DNA of 64,000 bases, from positions 1 to 64,000 of the forward strand of contig NZ_KQ410730.1 in the NCBI RefSeq assembly GCF_001262505.1. The letters run 5' to 3'. Shown one piece after another: positions 10,736 to 19,522 of the stretch (within the stretch, counting starts at the first letter, position 1; each line of letters opens with the position of its first letter). The notes beneath the pieces were generated by a model. The model did no database searches. It worked only from the letters and a program-made list of their open reading frames with translations, and had not been told where the DNA came from. A program made the position numbers and the translations under genes. The stretch is from Shinella sp. SUS2. Lineage in GTDB: Bacteria > Pseudomonadota > Alphaproteobacteria > Rhizobiales > Rhizobiaceae.

Positions 10736-12346
10736 TCATGATTTGACGTCCAGATCCTTGATGATGGTGTTTGCGGCGTTGTAGCCGGGGATGCCGGTGA
10801 CGTAGCCACCCGGCCAAGTTCCGCCACCCGAGAGGTAAAGCCCGGAAAGCGGCGTGCGGTAATCGTGTGCCTTGCGATGCGGACGCGCACCGAAAAGCGC
10901 ATTCGGCAGCATGTCGCCATGCGTGATGTTCGACTGGACGAGGCCAAGCTCGGCCTCGATCTCGACTGGATTAAAGTAACGAAGACCAACGAGGCGCCGC
11001 CGCAGGTCCGGCATGTAGTGCGCAAGCTCGTCGATACAGATATTGGCGAAACGCTCGCCGGCTTCCGGCCAGCTCCCCTCGGAAAGCGTATAGGGTGCGT
11101 GCCAGGCGTTGACGCTGAGGAGGTGGCAGCCTGCCGGCGCCATATCCGGCGAGGTCACCGATGGCATCAGGCCCCACATGATCGGCCGCTCGGCCAGTCG
11201 CCCCGCCAGTCCGTCCGCGATTGCCCGCTCGATGTAGTCGAGGGACGGCGCGATGCGGAACTGCACCTGTGCCGCCTGCGCCGGATCCACATCTGCCGGA
11301 AGGCCGGCATAGCGCGGCACGCCGTCGAGTGCGAGGACCAGTTTGAAGGCAGAACCCCGCATCGGCACCGCAGCGATCTCGCGTCGGGTGTCGGCGCCCA
11401 CCGCTTCGTCATCCAGCAGCCTGCCGAAAAGCGTCTTCGGATTGATCGCCGACAACACGGCCGTCGCGTAGAATTCATCGCCCTTGACGGTGACGACACC
11501 CCGAGCCCGGCCCGATGCATGCAGGATCCGCTCGATCGGCGCATCCTTCAGGATGGTCGCACCATGCGCAATGCAGCAGGCTTCGAGCGCGTCAATGATC
11601 GCGCCCATACCGCCGACCGGAAGGCCCGTCGAGCCCCGGAGCGCCGCACGTCGCGGGTCGTCTTCGTCCAGCGCTGCATAGGAGGCGAGCGAGATCGGCC
11701 GCATCATCAGGCCGACGGCCGAACCGGGTGCGGACGGCGGGGTCAGCGTTGCATTGAGCGCCAGCATGCCGAGCAGTGCCTTGGCTTCTTCCGATCGCAG
11801 CCGTTCGTCGAGCAGCTGGCGCAGGCTGCCGCACATCACGCGGTCGAAGAGACCAGCGAGATGGCGGGGCACGTCGCGGGCGGCGCGAACCAGATCGGGA
11901 GACGGCGCGAACATCGATGCGCCCAGATGCCGCCCGAGTTCTTCGAGATCGGACAGGAGGCCGAAATAGCGCTCCGCTTCACCCGGCGCATAGGCGTCGA
12001 ACTGCGCCGCCAGCCGGTCCCTGTCGCGCCAGCCGATAAAGGCGCCGCGCGGAAACGGATGCACGACCGTCGGATCGGTGCGAATGAATTTCAGGCCGAA
12101 ATGCTCCAACTGCAGCTCGGCAATGAAGCGCGGCTCAAAACTGCCGGGCGAGTTGGTGAAGGCGCAGCGATAGCCCGGCAGGAACTCGAAGGTTCCGCAG
12201 GGGCCTCCGAGCGTCGGCCGCGCCTCGATCAGCAGCGGGCGCAGCCCGGCCTTGGCGAGATAGGCGGTCGCCACGAGACCGTTGTGCCCTCCCCCCACGA
12301 CGATGGCGTCGTATGTGCCAGTCGATAAATCGGCGATGTTCGACAT
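10736..12346 (-). CDS. Phytoene dehydrogenase-like FAD oxidoreductase
   Basis: A 536-residue flavoprotein of the phytoene desaturase/amine oxidase superfamily. The N-terminal dinucleotide fold is AIVVGGGHNGLVATAYLAKAG, followed by the Glu in LIEARPTLGG, and the C-terminal FAD motif is LYLSGGGTWPGGYVTGIPGYNAA. Homologues outside carotenoid loci are mostly uncharacterised; no carotenoid gene is present here, so a role in oxidising the operon's substrate is more likely than pigment synthesis. It follows the NitT/TauT-type binding-protein gene in the same operon. Confidence 0.85.
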   Translation of the reverse strand: MSNIADLSTGTYDAIVVGGGHNGLVATAYLAKAGLRPLLIEARPTLGGPCGTFEFLPGYRCAFTNSPGSFEPRFIAELQLEHFGLKFIRTDPTVVHPFPRGAFIGWRDRDRLAAQFDAYAPGEAERYFGLLSDLEELGRHLGASMFAPSPDLVRAARDVPRHLAGLFDRVMCGSLRQLLDERLRSEEAKALLGMLALNATLTPPSAPGSAVGLMMRPISLASYAALDEDDPRRAALRGSTGLPVGGMGAIIDALEACCIAHGATILKDAPIERILHASGRARGVVTVKGDEFYATAVLSAINPKTLFGRLLDDEAVGADTRREIAAVPMRGSAFKLVLALDGVPRYAGLPADVDPAQAAQVQFRIAPSLDYIERAIADGLAGRLAERPIMWGLMPSVTSPDMAPAGCHLLSVNAWHAPYTLSEGSWPEAGERFANICIDELAHYMPDLRRRLVGLRYFNPVEIEAELGLVQSNITHGDMLPNALFGARPHRKAHDYRTPLSGLYLSGGGTWPGGYVTGIPGYNAANTIIKDLDVKS

Positions 12347-12407
12347 GCGATTTCCAGTTTGCTTGCGATAGAGGGCGGGCGGGCAAGCCGCTCGCGTTCA
12401 GTGCGGG

Positions 12408-13382
12408 CTATTGCGGCAGATGATCGTTGGAGAAGTAGGCGGTCGCCTCCTTCTTGCCGAGCATCGAGCCGAATTCGGCGAGCGTCTTGTTCATCGCCTC
12501 CCAGTCCGCCTCGGCCATCCAGCCGAGCGGCTTGCCCGCGCTCTCCTTGGTGTGGAGCGAAGCCTCATAGGCATCGAGCACGCTGCGGTGGAACTCGGCC
12601 GGCTGGGTGTTGCCGGAAACCTTGAGGAAGATTTCGACGGCCTCGTCCTTGTGGGCGAAGGTGTATTCCATGCCCTTCCTCGTCGCGGCGAGGAAGCGCT
12701 TCACGATGTCCGGGTTCTGCGCCAGATACTCATTGTTGACGACGATGCCGAAGCCGAGATTGGTTACGCCCCAATCGGCATATTTCAGCACCGAAACCGC
12801 CTTGCCCTGCGCCTTGAGCTGGGGGGCGTAGAAGTAGTCGTCGCCGCTGATGCAATCGAGCTGGCCGGAAGCGATACCGGCGAACTTCGCGTCGCCGGGC
12901 ATGTTGACGAGCGAGATGTCGGTCAGTTCAAGGCCGTTGGCCTTGAGGAAGGCGGGCAGGATCTGGCCGTCGGAGCCGGTCGGCGTGGAACCGATGCGCT
13001 TGCCCTTCAGATCGGCCGGCGTCTTGATGGACGGATCGGCGCAGATCAGCGAGATCGGGCCCTGCTGCCACCAGCCGGCAACGGCAGTGATCGGCACGCC
13101 CGCGGAAACCGACTGGGCGACGGTTGAAAGGTTGGCATGGCCGATCGGATCGGCATTTTCGCCGACCACCATGGTCGTGGTCTTCGATCCCTGTCCCTGC
13201 GCGATCTCCACGTCGAGATCGACCTCGTCGTAGAACCCCTTCTCCTTGGCAAGGATCATCGGCGTCTGCCCCGCCCACCAGCTCCAGTCGAGGCGCAGGC
13301 GGATGCTGTCTGCGGCAAGGGCTGTCGTGCTCATCAGGGCAAGGGCCAGAAGCGTGCTGCCCGCCTGCTTGAAATGTCTCAT
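12408..13382 (-). CDS. NitT/TauT-type ABC transporter substrate-binding protein
   Basis: A 324-residue periplasmic protein of the NMT1/THI5-like family. A signal peptide covers about the first 23 residues (LLALALMSTTALAA). The fold starts with RLDWSWWAGQTPMILAKEKGFY, and KGKRIGSTPTGSDGQ forms the ligand-binding loop. AAAGGA precedes the ATG at 13382. Relatives bind pyrimidine precursors, taurine, nitrate or aromatic compounds; the ligand here is unknown. The ATPase and permease genes lie immediately upstream in the operon. Confidence 0.88.
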   Translation of the reverse strand: MRHFKQAGSTLLALALMSTTALAADSIRLRLDWSWWAGQTPMILAKEKGFYDEVDLDVEIAQGQGSKTTTMVVGENADPIGHANLSTVAQSVSAGVPITAVAGWWQQGPISLICADPSIKTPADLKGKRIGSTPTGSDGQILPAFLKANGLELTDISLVNMPGDAKFAGIASGQLDCISGDDYFYAPQLKAQGKAVSVLKYADWGVTNLGFGIVVNNEYLAQNPDIVKRFLAATRKGMEYTFAHKDEAVEIFLKVSGNTQPAEFHRSVLDAYEASLHTKESAGKPLGWMAEADWEAMNKTLAEFGSMLGKKEATAYFSNDHLPQ

Positions 13383-13404
13383 GTTCGGTTCCTTTCCAGG
13401 GATC

Positions 13405-14184
13405 TCAGGCTGCGTCTTCGGCATCGTCACGGATGACGCCCATGCGTTCAAAATGGACGAGGATCTGGTCGACGATCCCGTTGAATTCCGGCGTGCCGCG
13501 CACCGAGAGCCGGCGACGGCGTGGCAACGGCACGTCCAGCACCGCTTCGACGCGCCCGGGGCGCGGCGCCATCACCACGATGCGGTCGGACAGGAACACG
13601 GCCTCCTGGATCGAGTGCGTGACGAAGACGACGGTCGGTCGCGAGCGCAGCCAGAGCGACTGGAGGTCGACCATCATCTGGTCGCGGGTAAGCGCATCCA
13701 GTGCACCGAAAGGCTCGTCCATCAGGAGCAGCGACGGGTCGTGAACAAGCGCGCGGCAGACGCTGACACGCTGGCTCATGCCGCCCGAGAGCTGGTGCGG
13801 ATAGGCGTTCTCGAAGCCGGCAAGACCGGCTGCGGCCAGGAGATCCCTCGCCTTGGCACGGTATTCCGCATCCGGCAGCCCGCGTGCCTCCGCCTGCAGG
13901 AGGATGTTGTCGACAACGCTGCGCCATTCCAGCAGGACCGGCGACTGGAAGACGAAACCGAGATCCGTTTCCGCCTTGCTCACCGGCCGGCCGCCGATGC
14001 GAAGCGTACCCGTGGTCGGGAAGTCGAGGCCGGCGATGATGCGCAACAGCGTGCTCTTGCCGCACCCGCTAGGCCCGACGATGGAGAGGAACTCGCCCGG
14101 CTCGATGTCGATGGAGGTCGGTACCAGCGCTTCCAGTCCGGCATAGGACCGCGAGACCTTGTCGATTGTGATGGACTTGCCCAT
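13405..14184 (-). CDS. NitT/TauT-type ABC transporter ATP-binding protein
   Basis: A 259-residue ATPase of the SsuB/TauB type. Walker A is GPSGCGKST, the signature LSGGMSQR and Walker B LLLMDEPFGALD, followed by the switch His in FVTHS. It lies 10 bases after the permease gene and 22 before the binding-protein gene, so the three form one transporter. Confidence 0.92.
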   Translation of the reverse strand: MGKSITIDKVSRSYAGLEALVPTSIDIEPGEFLSIVGPSGCGKSTLLRIIAGLDFPTTGTLRIGGRPVSKAETDLGFVFQSPVLLEWRSVVDNILLQAEARGLPDAEYRAKARDLLAAAGLAGFENAYPHQLSGGMSQRVSVCRALVHDPSLLLMDEPFGALDALTRDQMMVDLQSLWLRSRPTVVFVTHSIQEAVFLSDRIVVMAPRPGRVEAVLDVPLPRRRRLSVRGTPEFNGIVDQILVHFERMGVIRDDAEDAA

Positions 14185-14194
14185 GGCGCGCTCC

Positions 14195-15010
14195 TCAATG
14201 TCCGTCGCGGCGCTGAGAGCGATGCCACGGCATCACGCGCGCCTCGACGAATTGCACGATGGCGAAGCTGACGACCCCGATGAGGACCAGAAGGATGAGG
14301 GCGGCGAACATCAGCGCCGTCTGCAACTGTCCGCTGGACAAGAGGATCAGATAACCGAGGCCACGATCCGAGCCAACGAACTCGCCGACGACAGCCCCGA
14401 CCACGGCGAGCGTCACGCAGACCTTCAGGCCGCCGAAGAGGCTCGGCAGCGCATGCGGCAGATAGATCTTGCGGAACATCTGCGCCTGCGAAAGCCCCAT
14501 CGTCTTGCCGAGGAAGACCATATCCTGCGGCACGCTCTTGAGGCCGACAACACCGCTGATGACGACCGGGAAAAAGGCCATCAGCACACCGACGACGATG
14601 TTGGTGTGCAGGCCGAAGCCGAGCCAGACGAGAATGAGCGGCGCCAGCGCGACCTTCGGCACGGCCTGACTGGTGACGAGCAGCGGATAGACCGCGTCCT
14701 CGAACCAGCGGAAGCGTGCGATCAGCACTGCGAGCGGCAGCGCGACGACGATGCTGAGCAGAAAGGCGATCAGCGTTTCAAACGCGGTGATGCCCGAATG
14801 ATAGATCAGCACGGGAAACTGCGAAATCAGCGTGGAGGCCACGGACCCGGGCGACGGCAGGAGATAGGGCGCGGGCTTTGCGACCGAGACGACGAGCTGC
14901 CACAACGCGATGATCACGATCAGCGACAGGAGCGGGTAGACCACGCGGGATACCTTCATGGAAAATCCCACGCCTCCGCTCGCCTGCATTGTCATATCGG
15001 TCTGGCTCAT
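14195..15010 (-). CDS. NitT/TauT-type ABC transporter permease
   Basis: A 271-residue inner-membrane permease with about six membrane segments and the cytoplasmic EAA-type loop in KTMGLSQAQMFRKIYLPHALPSLFGGLK. It works with the ATPase and binding protein encoded next. A strong hairpin separates it from the M19 gene upstream. Confidence 0.9.
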   Translation of the reverse strand: MSQTDMTMQASGGVGFSMKVSRVVYPLLSLIVIIALWQLVVSVAKPAPYLLPSPGSVASTLISQFPVLIYHSGITAFETLIAFLLSIVVALPLAVLIARFRWFEDAVYPLLVTSQAVPKVALAPLILVWLGFGLHTNIVVGVLMAFFPVVISGVVGLKSVPQDMVFLGKTMGLSQAQMFRKIYLPHALPSLFGGLKVCVTLAVVGAVVGEFVGSDRGLGYLILLSSGQLQTALMFAALILLVLIGVVSFAIVQFVEARVMPWHRSQRRDGH

Positions 15011-15035
15011 CGTGCTCTCCGGTTCAATCCTGGTG

Positions 15036-15072
15036 GGTGATGGCGGGACGACAGGTGTCTCCCGCCATCACC
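15036..15072 (-). terminator. Strong intercistronic hairpin
   Basis: GGTGATGGCGGGA (15036-15048) and TCCCGCCATCACC (15060-15072) form a perfect 13-bp stem with an 11-base loop between the M19 gene and the NitT/TauT permease gene. There is no T-run, so partial termination or mRNA processing within the operon is more likely than a full stop. Confidence 0.55.
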
Positions 15073-15078
15073 GCCGTT

Positions 15079-16104
15079 TCATGCGGCGTTGGCCGTTTTC
15101 ACCGAGGCGGCTGGAACGAAGCCTTCGCGGAAGAGCTTCAGCCAGTTTCCGCCGGCGATCCCGGCAATCTCCTCTCCGGAAAAGCCGCGCTTTTCGAGAC
15201 CTTCGAGAATGTTCGGGAAATCGACCGGGGACTGGAACCACGAGGGCCACTTGGAGAAGCCCTTGATCGGGATGGCACTCTCGCGCGCCCAGCGGCCGGC
15301 GCGCCACCACTTGATCTGGCTTTCCGGCCAGCCGTCGTAGAAATCCGTGCCGAGGCCGACATGGTCGGCACCGATAAGATCGACGGTCCAGGCGACCATG
15401 TCGAGGAAGGTGTCGAGCGTGCAGTCCGACCCGTTCTTCATGATCTTCGGATAGTTGCTGAGACCGATGACGCCGCCGGTCTCGGCGAGACGCTTGATCA
15501 GCGCCGTCGACTTGTTGCGGCGATTCAGCTCGATGTCCGTGCCGACGAATTCCTGCGGATTGGCGTGGGTGACGGCGATCGGGCGCGAAGAATATTCGAT
15601 CGCGTCGAAGCAGGTACGCTCCGTGCAGTGCGAGACGTCCACTACCATGCCGACGCGGTTCATTTCCGCGATGACATTTCGGCCGAAGAATTTCGAAACG
15701 CCGGCCTCGTCAGGCTCCCAGCACCCCGAAGCAACACGGTTCTGGACGTTATAGGTGAGCTGCGCGATGCGCACGCCGAGCTGGTAGAAGATCTCGATCA
15801 GCTCGATGTCGTCTTCGAAGGGCGAGGTATCCTGGAAACCGTAGACCACCGCGGTGCGCCCGGAGGCGGCGATGCGCTCGATGTCCTCGCCCGTCGTCGC
15901 AAGGGCGATCAGGTCCGCGTTCTGCTCGAGAAGGCGGTTCCATTCGCCGATCACGGTCAGCGTTTCGCGGGCATTCTCCCAGATCGACAGCGTCACGTGC
16001 ACGCAGCCGACGCCACCGCGCTTCCACTCCTCGAAGCGGGCGCGCTCCGGCTTGTTGTATTGCAGGGCGTCGATCAACAGGGGCTTTCTTGCCGATAGTG
16101 TCAT
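15079..16104 (-). CDS. Peptidase M19 (membrane dipeptidase-like) amidohydrolase
   Basis: A 341-residue protein of the renal-dipeptidase family. Family motifs seen are VVDVSHCTERTCFDAIEYSSRPIAVTHANP, a GVIGLSNYP strand, the ADHVGLGTDFYDG active-site segment and GIAGGNWLKLF at the end. The usual N-terminal HxD zinc ligands are absent; the corresponding strand reads PLLIDALQYN. It may therefore bind metal differently or act on a non-dipeptide amide. It lies between the aldehyde dehydrogenase and NitT/TauT genes in the operon and has no signal peptide. Confidence 0.8.
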   Translation of the reverse strand: MTLSARKPLLIDALQYNKPERARFEEWKRGGVGCVHVTLSIWENARETLTVIGEWNRLLEQNADLIALATTGEDIERIAASGRTAVVYGFQDTSPFEDDIELIEIFYQLGVRIAQLTYNVQNRVASGCWEPDEAGVSKFFGRNVIAEMNRVGMVVDVSHCTERTCFDAIEYSSRPIAVTHANPQEFVGTDIELNRRNKSTALIKRLAETGGVIGLSNYPKIMKNGSDCTLDTFLDMVAWTVDLIGADHVGLGTDFYDGWPESQIKWWRAGRWARESAIPIKGFSKWPSWFQSPVDFPNILEGLEKRGFSGEEIAGIAGGNWLKLFREGFVPAASVKTANAA

Positions 16105-16127
16105 CGGATTTCCTTTCCGTTCGAATG

Positions 16128-17648
16128 TCAGTTTGCGAAGAGGTCGGCCGCCGGGCCGTATTCGACGACGATCGCCTTGACCTGGGAGAACTCGTCCATG
16201 GCCTCGACGCCGTTCTCGCGGCCGATACCGGATTGTTTGTAGCCGCCAAAGGGGACACGCAGGTTGATCGCCCGATAGGTGTTGACCCAGACGGTTCCGG
16301 CCTGCAGTTGTCGCGAGACGCGGCGCACGCGGCCGACGTCGCGGGTCCAGAAGCCGGCGGCAAGGCCGTATTCCACGCCGTTCGCCATGGAAATCGCCTC
16401 GTCTTCCGTCTCGAAACGCTGCACGGTGACGACGGGTCCAAAAATTTCCTCGCGGCAGATCCGCATGTCGCTCGAAACATCGAGAACGATCGTCGGGGCG
16501 ATCCAGTAGCCATCGATAAATTCCGGCCCGAGATCGGGCTTCTGACCACCGGAAGCAAGGCGCGCACCCTCTGCCACCGCTTCGTTCACGAAACCGTTGA
16601 TACGCTCGTACTGCCGCCTGTTCGCGACCGGGCCGATATGCGCCCTTGGCGAGGCAGGATGGCCGAGACGGATACGGCTCACGGAAGCGATGTAGCGCTC
16701 GACAAAGCTGTCGTAGATTTCGGCCTGTACAAGGATGCGCGAACCGGCGACGCAGGTCTGACCGCTGCCGGAAAAGGCCCCTTGCGTTGCGGCAATGACG
16801 GCACCGTCGATATCGCCATCGGCAAAGACGATATGGGCCGACTTGCCCCCCGCCTCGCAGACGAAGCGCTTCATGCCGGCGGCGACCTTTGCACCCAGGA
16901 CCTTGGCTGTCGCCGTGCTGCCGGTAAAACTCACCATCTGCACACCGGGATGGGTCGCGAGCGCCTCGCTGGCCACCGCATCACCGATCACCACATTGAC
17001 GATGCCCGCCGGGAAACCGGCTTCCATCGCCAGCTCGGCCAGCGCGATGCTGGAGCCCGGCGCCTCCGCCGGCGGCTTCAGGATCACCGCATTGCCCATG
17101 GCAAGCGCCGGCGCCAACTTCCAGGAGCCGAGCGAGAGTGCGCCGTTGAACGGCGTGATGGCGACGACGACACCGAGCGGCTCGCGCACGATGCGGGCGT
17201 CTGCGGTGAGCGAGACGGTACGGAAGACATCGTCATGGGTGTCGAGCGCGCTCGCATAGTAGTCGTACCAGGTGGCCGTCGCCTTCATTTCGGCAGCGGT
17301 GGCGGCATGGCTCTTGCCATTGGCAAGGCTTTCCAGCGCACCGAGGCGATCCGCGTTGGCAGCGATCAGCGCACCGAGCTTGCGAAGAAGCAATGCGCGG
17401 TCATATCCCGTCATCGACGCCCACGGCTGCGAAACGAAGGCCTTGGCGGCGCTGGCAACGGCAAGCTCGACAGCGTCGTCAGAAACGACGGCACTTGCCC
17501 AGACGGCACCGGTCGAGGGGTCATGAAGCGGGATTTTCCGGCCGGCAGGCGCGATTGTGGCGCCGCTGACATAGGAAGTGAAAATGTCCTGTTGGGCGGA
17601 TGTGGGCATTGTCGGGGTCGGGTCCGTTTGCGGTGTGAGGAGGGACAT
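16128..17648 (-). CDS. Aldehyde dehydrogenase family protein
   Basis: A 506-residue NAD(P)-dependent aldehyde dehydrogenase. The catalytic Cys is in GQTCVAGSR and the general-base Glu in CEAGGKSAHIVF, where Ala replaces the usual Leu. The ending includes MANGVEYGLAAGFWTRD and PFGGYKQSGIGRENG. The start at 17648 has AAGGAG six bases upstream. It would oxidise an aldehyde produced within the operon's pathway to the acid; the substrate is not identifiable. Confidence 0.92.
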   Translation of the reverse strand: MSLLTPQTDPTPTMPTSAQQDIFTSYVSGATIAPAGRKIPLHDPSTGAVWASAVVSDDAVELAVASAAKAFVSQPWASMTGYDRALLLRKLGALIAANADRLGALESLANGKSHAATAAEMKATATWYDYYASALDTHDDVFRTVSLTADARIVREPLGVVVAITPFNGALSLGSWKLAPALAMGNAVILKPPAEAPGSSIALAELAMEAGFPAGIVNVVIGDAVASEALATHPGVQMVSFTGSTATAKVLGAKVAAGMKRFVCEAGGKSAHIVFADGDIDGAVIAATQGAFSGSGQTCVAGSRILVQAEIYDSFVERYIASVSRIRLGHPASPRAHIGPVANRRQYERINGFVNEAVAEGARLASGGQKPDLGPEFIDGYWIAPTIVLDVSSDMRICREEIFGPVVTVQRFETEDEAISMANGVEYGLAAGFWTRDVGRVRRVSRQLQAGTVWVNTYRAINLRVPFGGYKQSGIGRENGVEAMDEFSQVKAIVVEYGPAADLFAN

Positions 17649-17659
17649 GGCCGGCTCCT

Positions 17660-18607
17660 TCACAGTTTGATTTTCGGGTTGAAGTACGAGTAGAGGACGT
17701 CGACAGCGAAATTGATGAGCACGAAGGCCAGGGCGAGGATCAGGATGCCGCCCTGGATCAGCGGAATGTCGCGGGTCGAAATCGCCTGGTACATGGCAAG
17801 GCCGATGCCGGGCCAGGAGAAGATGGTTTCGGTCAGCACGGCGCCGCTGAGCAGGAAGCCCATCTGCATGCCGATCACCGTGATGATCTGCGGCATCGCG
17901 TTCGGCAGCGCATGACGCAGCACCACACGGGACTCACGCATGCCCTTCGCCCTCGCGGTGCGGACGTAATCGCTGTTGATGACCTCCAGCAGCGAGGAGC
18001 GGGTCATGCGGGCGATCGTCGCCAGAGACCAGGCGGCAAGGGTGATCGACGGCAGGATCATATGCGCGGCAAGGCTGAGCATGCCGTCGCCGCCACCGAC
18101 ACTCTGCATCCCCGCAACCGGCAGGACGCGCAGATAGAGACCGAAGATCATGATGAGCACGAGGCCGAGCCAGAAGGACGGCATCGAATTGAAGAACAGG
18201 ACAATCACCGACAGCGACTGGTCGCGCAGCGAACCCGGCTTCAGCGCCGCCCAGGTGCCTGCCGCAACGCCGACGATGGCGGCAAGGATGATGGCGGCGA
18301 CGGCAAGGAGAGCCGTGTTGCCGAGGCGATCGAGGATGACGGTCGCAACGGGCTGCGCAAAGGTGAAGGACTGACCGAGATCGCCCTGCAGCAGGTTGCC
18401 GACATAGATCAGGTATTGAACATAGGCCGGCTCATGCAGCCCCATGCTGAGCCGCAGCGCTTCCTTTGCCTCTTCCGAAGCCGTGGCACCGAGCAGCATG
18501 TCGGCAGGATCGCCGGGGATAATCTTGGCGAGCAGGAAGGTCGCGATCGTGACCCCGATGATCACGGGAACGATCTGGAACGCGCGTCTGAGGGCGAACA
18601 CGAGCAT
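17660..18607 (-). CDS. Dipeptide-type ABC transporter permease (DppB-like)
   Basis: A 315-residue permease. The N-terminus RRAFQIVPVIIGVTIATFLL and the following PGDPADMLLG are typical of DppB/OppB, and the cytoplasmic loop carries TARAKGMRESRVVLRHALPNA. It starts four bases after the stop of the DppC-like gene. Confidence 0.92.
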   Translation of the reverse strand: MLVFALRRAFQIVPVIIGVTIATFLLAKIIPGDPADMLLGATASEEAKEALRLSMGLHEPAYVQYLIYVGNLLQGDLGQSFTFAQPVATVILDRLGNTALLAVAAIILAAIVGVAAGTWAALKPGSLRDQSLSVIVLFFNSMPSFWLGLVLIMIFGLYLRVLPVAGMQSVGGGDGMLSLAAHMILPSITLAAWSLATIARMTRSSLLEVINSDYVRTARAKGMRESRVVLRHALPNAMPQIITVIGMQMGFLLSGAVLTETIFSWPGIGLAMYQAISTRDIPLIQGGILILALAFVLINFAVDVLYSYFNPKIKL

Positions 18608-18611
18608 CGTC

Positions 18612-19496
18612 TTAGTCCCGCTGCTTGTTGAAACGTGGATCGAGGTAGTCGCGGGCACCATCACCGATGAGGTTGAAGGCGACGGCGAGCACGACGATGG
18701 CAAGGCCCGGAATGGTCGCGACATGGGCGGCCGTCGCCAGTGCCGTGCGGCCGCTCGACAGCATCTGACCCCATTCGGGAGCAGGCGGCTGCGGGCCGAG
18801 GCCGAGAAAGCTGAGGCTCGACGACAGGATGACATTCCGCCCGGTCTGCAGCGTGCCGTAGACGATGGCCGGCCCGAGGATGTTCGGCAGGATGTGCCGG
18901 AGCGCGATGCGCCGGGCGCGGAAGCCGAGAGCATGGGAGGCCTCGATGAACACCTCTTCCTTGACCTGCAGCACGGCGCCGCGAACGATGCGGCCGAAGG
19001 CGGGTACGGTGACAACGACCATCGCGATGATCATCGACGACAGTCCCGGCCCGAGCGCCGCGCTGATGCCAAGCGCCAGAAGGATGCCCGGAAAGGCGAA
19101 CATGATGTCGAAGAAGCGCATGATCACGGTATCGACGAACCCGCCGATATAGCCAGCGATCATCCCGAGCAGGCCACCGATGGCGAGCGCAATGACCGTC
19201 GGCACGATCGCAACCAGCAGCGCGTAGCGCGTGCCGTGGATGAGGCGGCTCAGGATGTCGCGCCCGAGCTCATCCGTACCGAGGAGATTCCAGCCGGAGA
19301 ACACCCCCTTGTAGCGGGCGAGCGGATTGGCTCTCAACGGATCGAAGGGCGATACCCAGTCGGCAAAGATCGCAGCGAAGACGATGACGGCCAGGATGCC
19401 AAGGCCGATGGCCAGCGCCGGATTGCCCAGGATGCCGCGAAAGGCTCCTCGCCATTTGCGCGCGGGCCTGACTGTCTGTTCGGTCACGGTCGTCAT
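18612..19496 (-). CDS. Dipeptide-type ABC transporter permease (DppC-like)
   Basis: A 294-residue permease with the DppC/OppC N-terminal pattern of one membrane segment followed by the FADWVSPFDP stretch and LLGTDELGRDILSRL. The coupling loop includes EASHALGFRARRIALRHILPN. It pairs with the DppB-like protein. A GGAAGAG sequence lies just before the ATG at 19496. Confidence 0.92.
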   Translation of the reverse strand: MTTVTEQTVRPARKWRGAFRGILGNPALAIGLGILAVIVFAAIFADWVSPFDPLRANPLARYKGVFSGWNLLGTDELGRDILSRLIHGTRYALLVAIVPTVIALAIGGLLGMIAGYIGGFVDTVIMRFFDIMFAFPGILLALGISAALGPGLSSMIIAMVVVTVPAFGRIVRGAVLQVKEEVFIEASHALGFRARRIALRHILPNILGPAIVYGTLQTGRNVILSSSLSFLGLGPQPPAPEWGQMLSSGRTALATAAHVATIPGLAIVVLAVAFNLIGDGARDYLDPRFNKQRD

Positions 19497-19522
19497 CGTT
19501 CTCTTCCGTCGCGGTTCTGCGG

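Noticed and set aside
10736..12346. Carotenoid biosynthesis gene (phytoene desaturase proper)
   Set aside because: No crtB, crtE or other carotenoid gene is near; the operon context is transport and catabolism.
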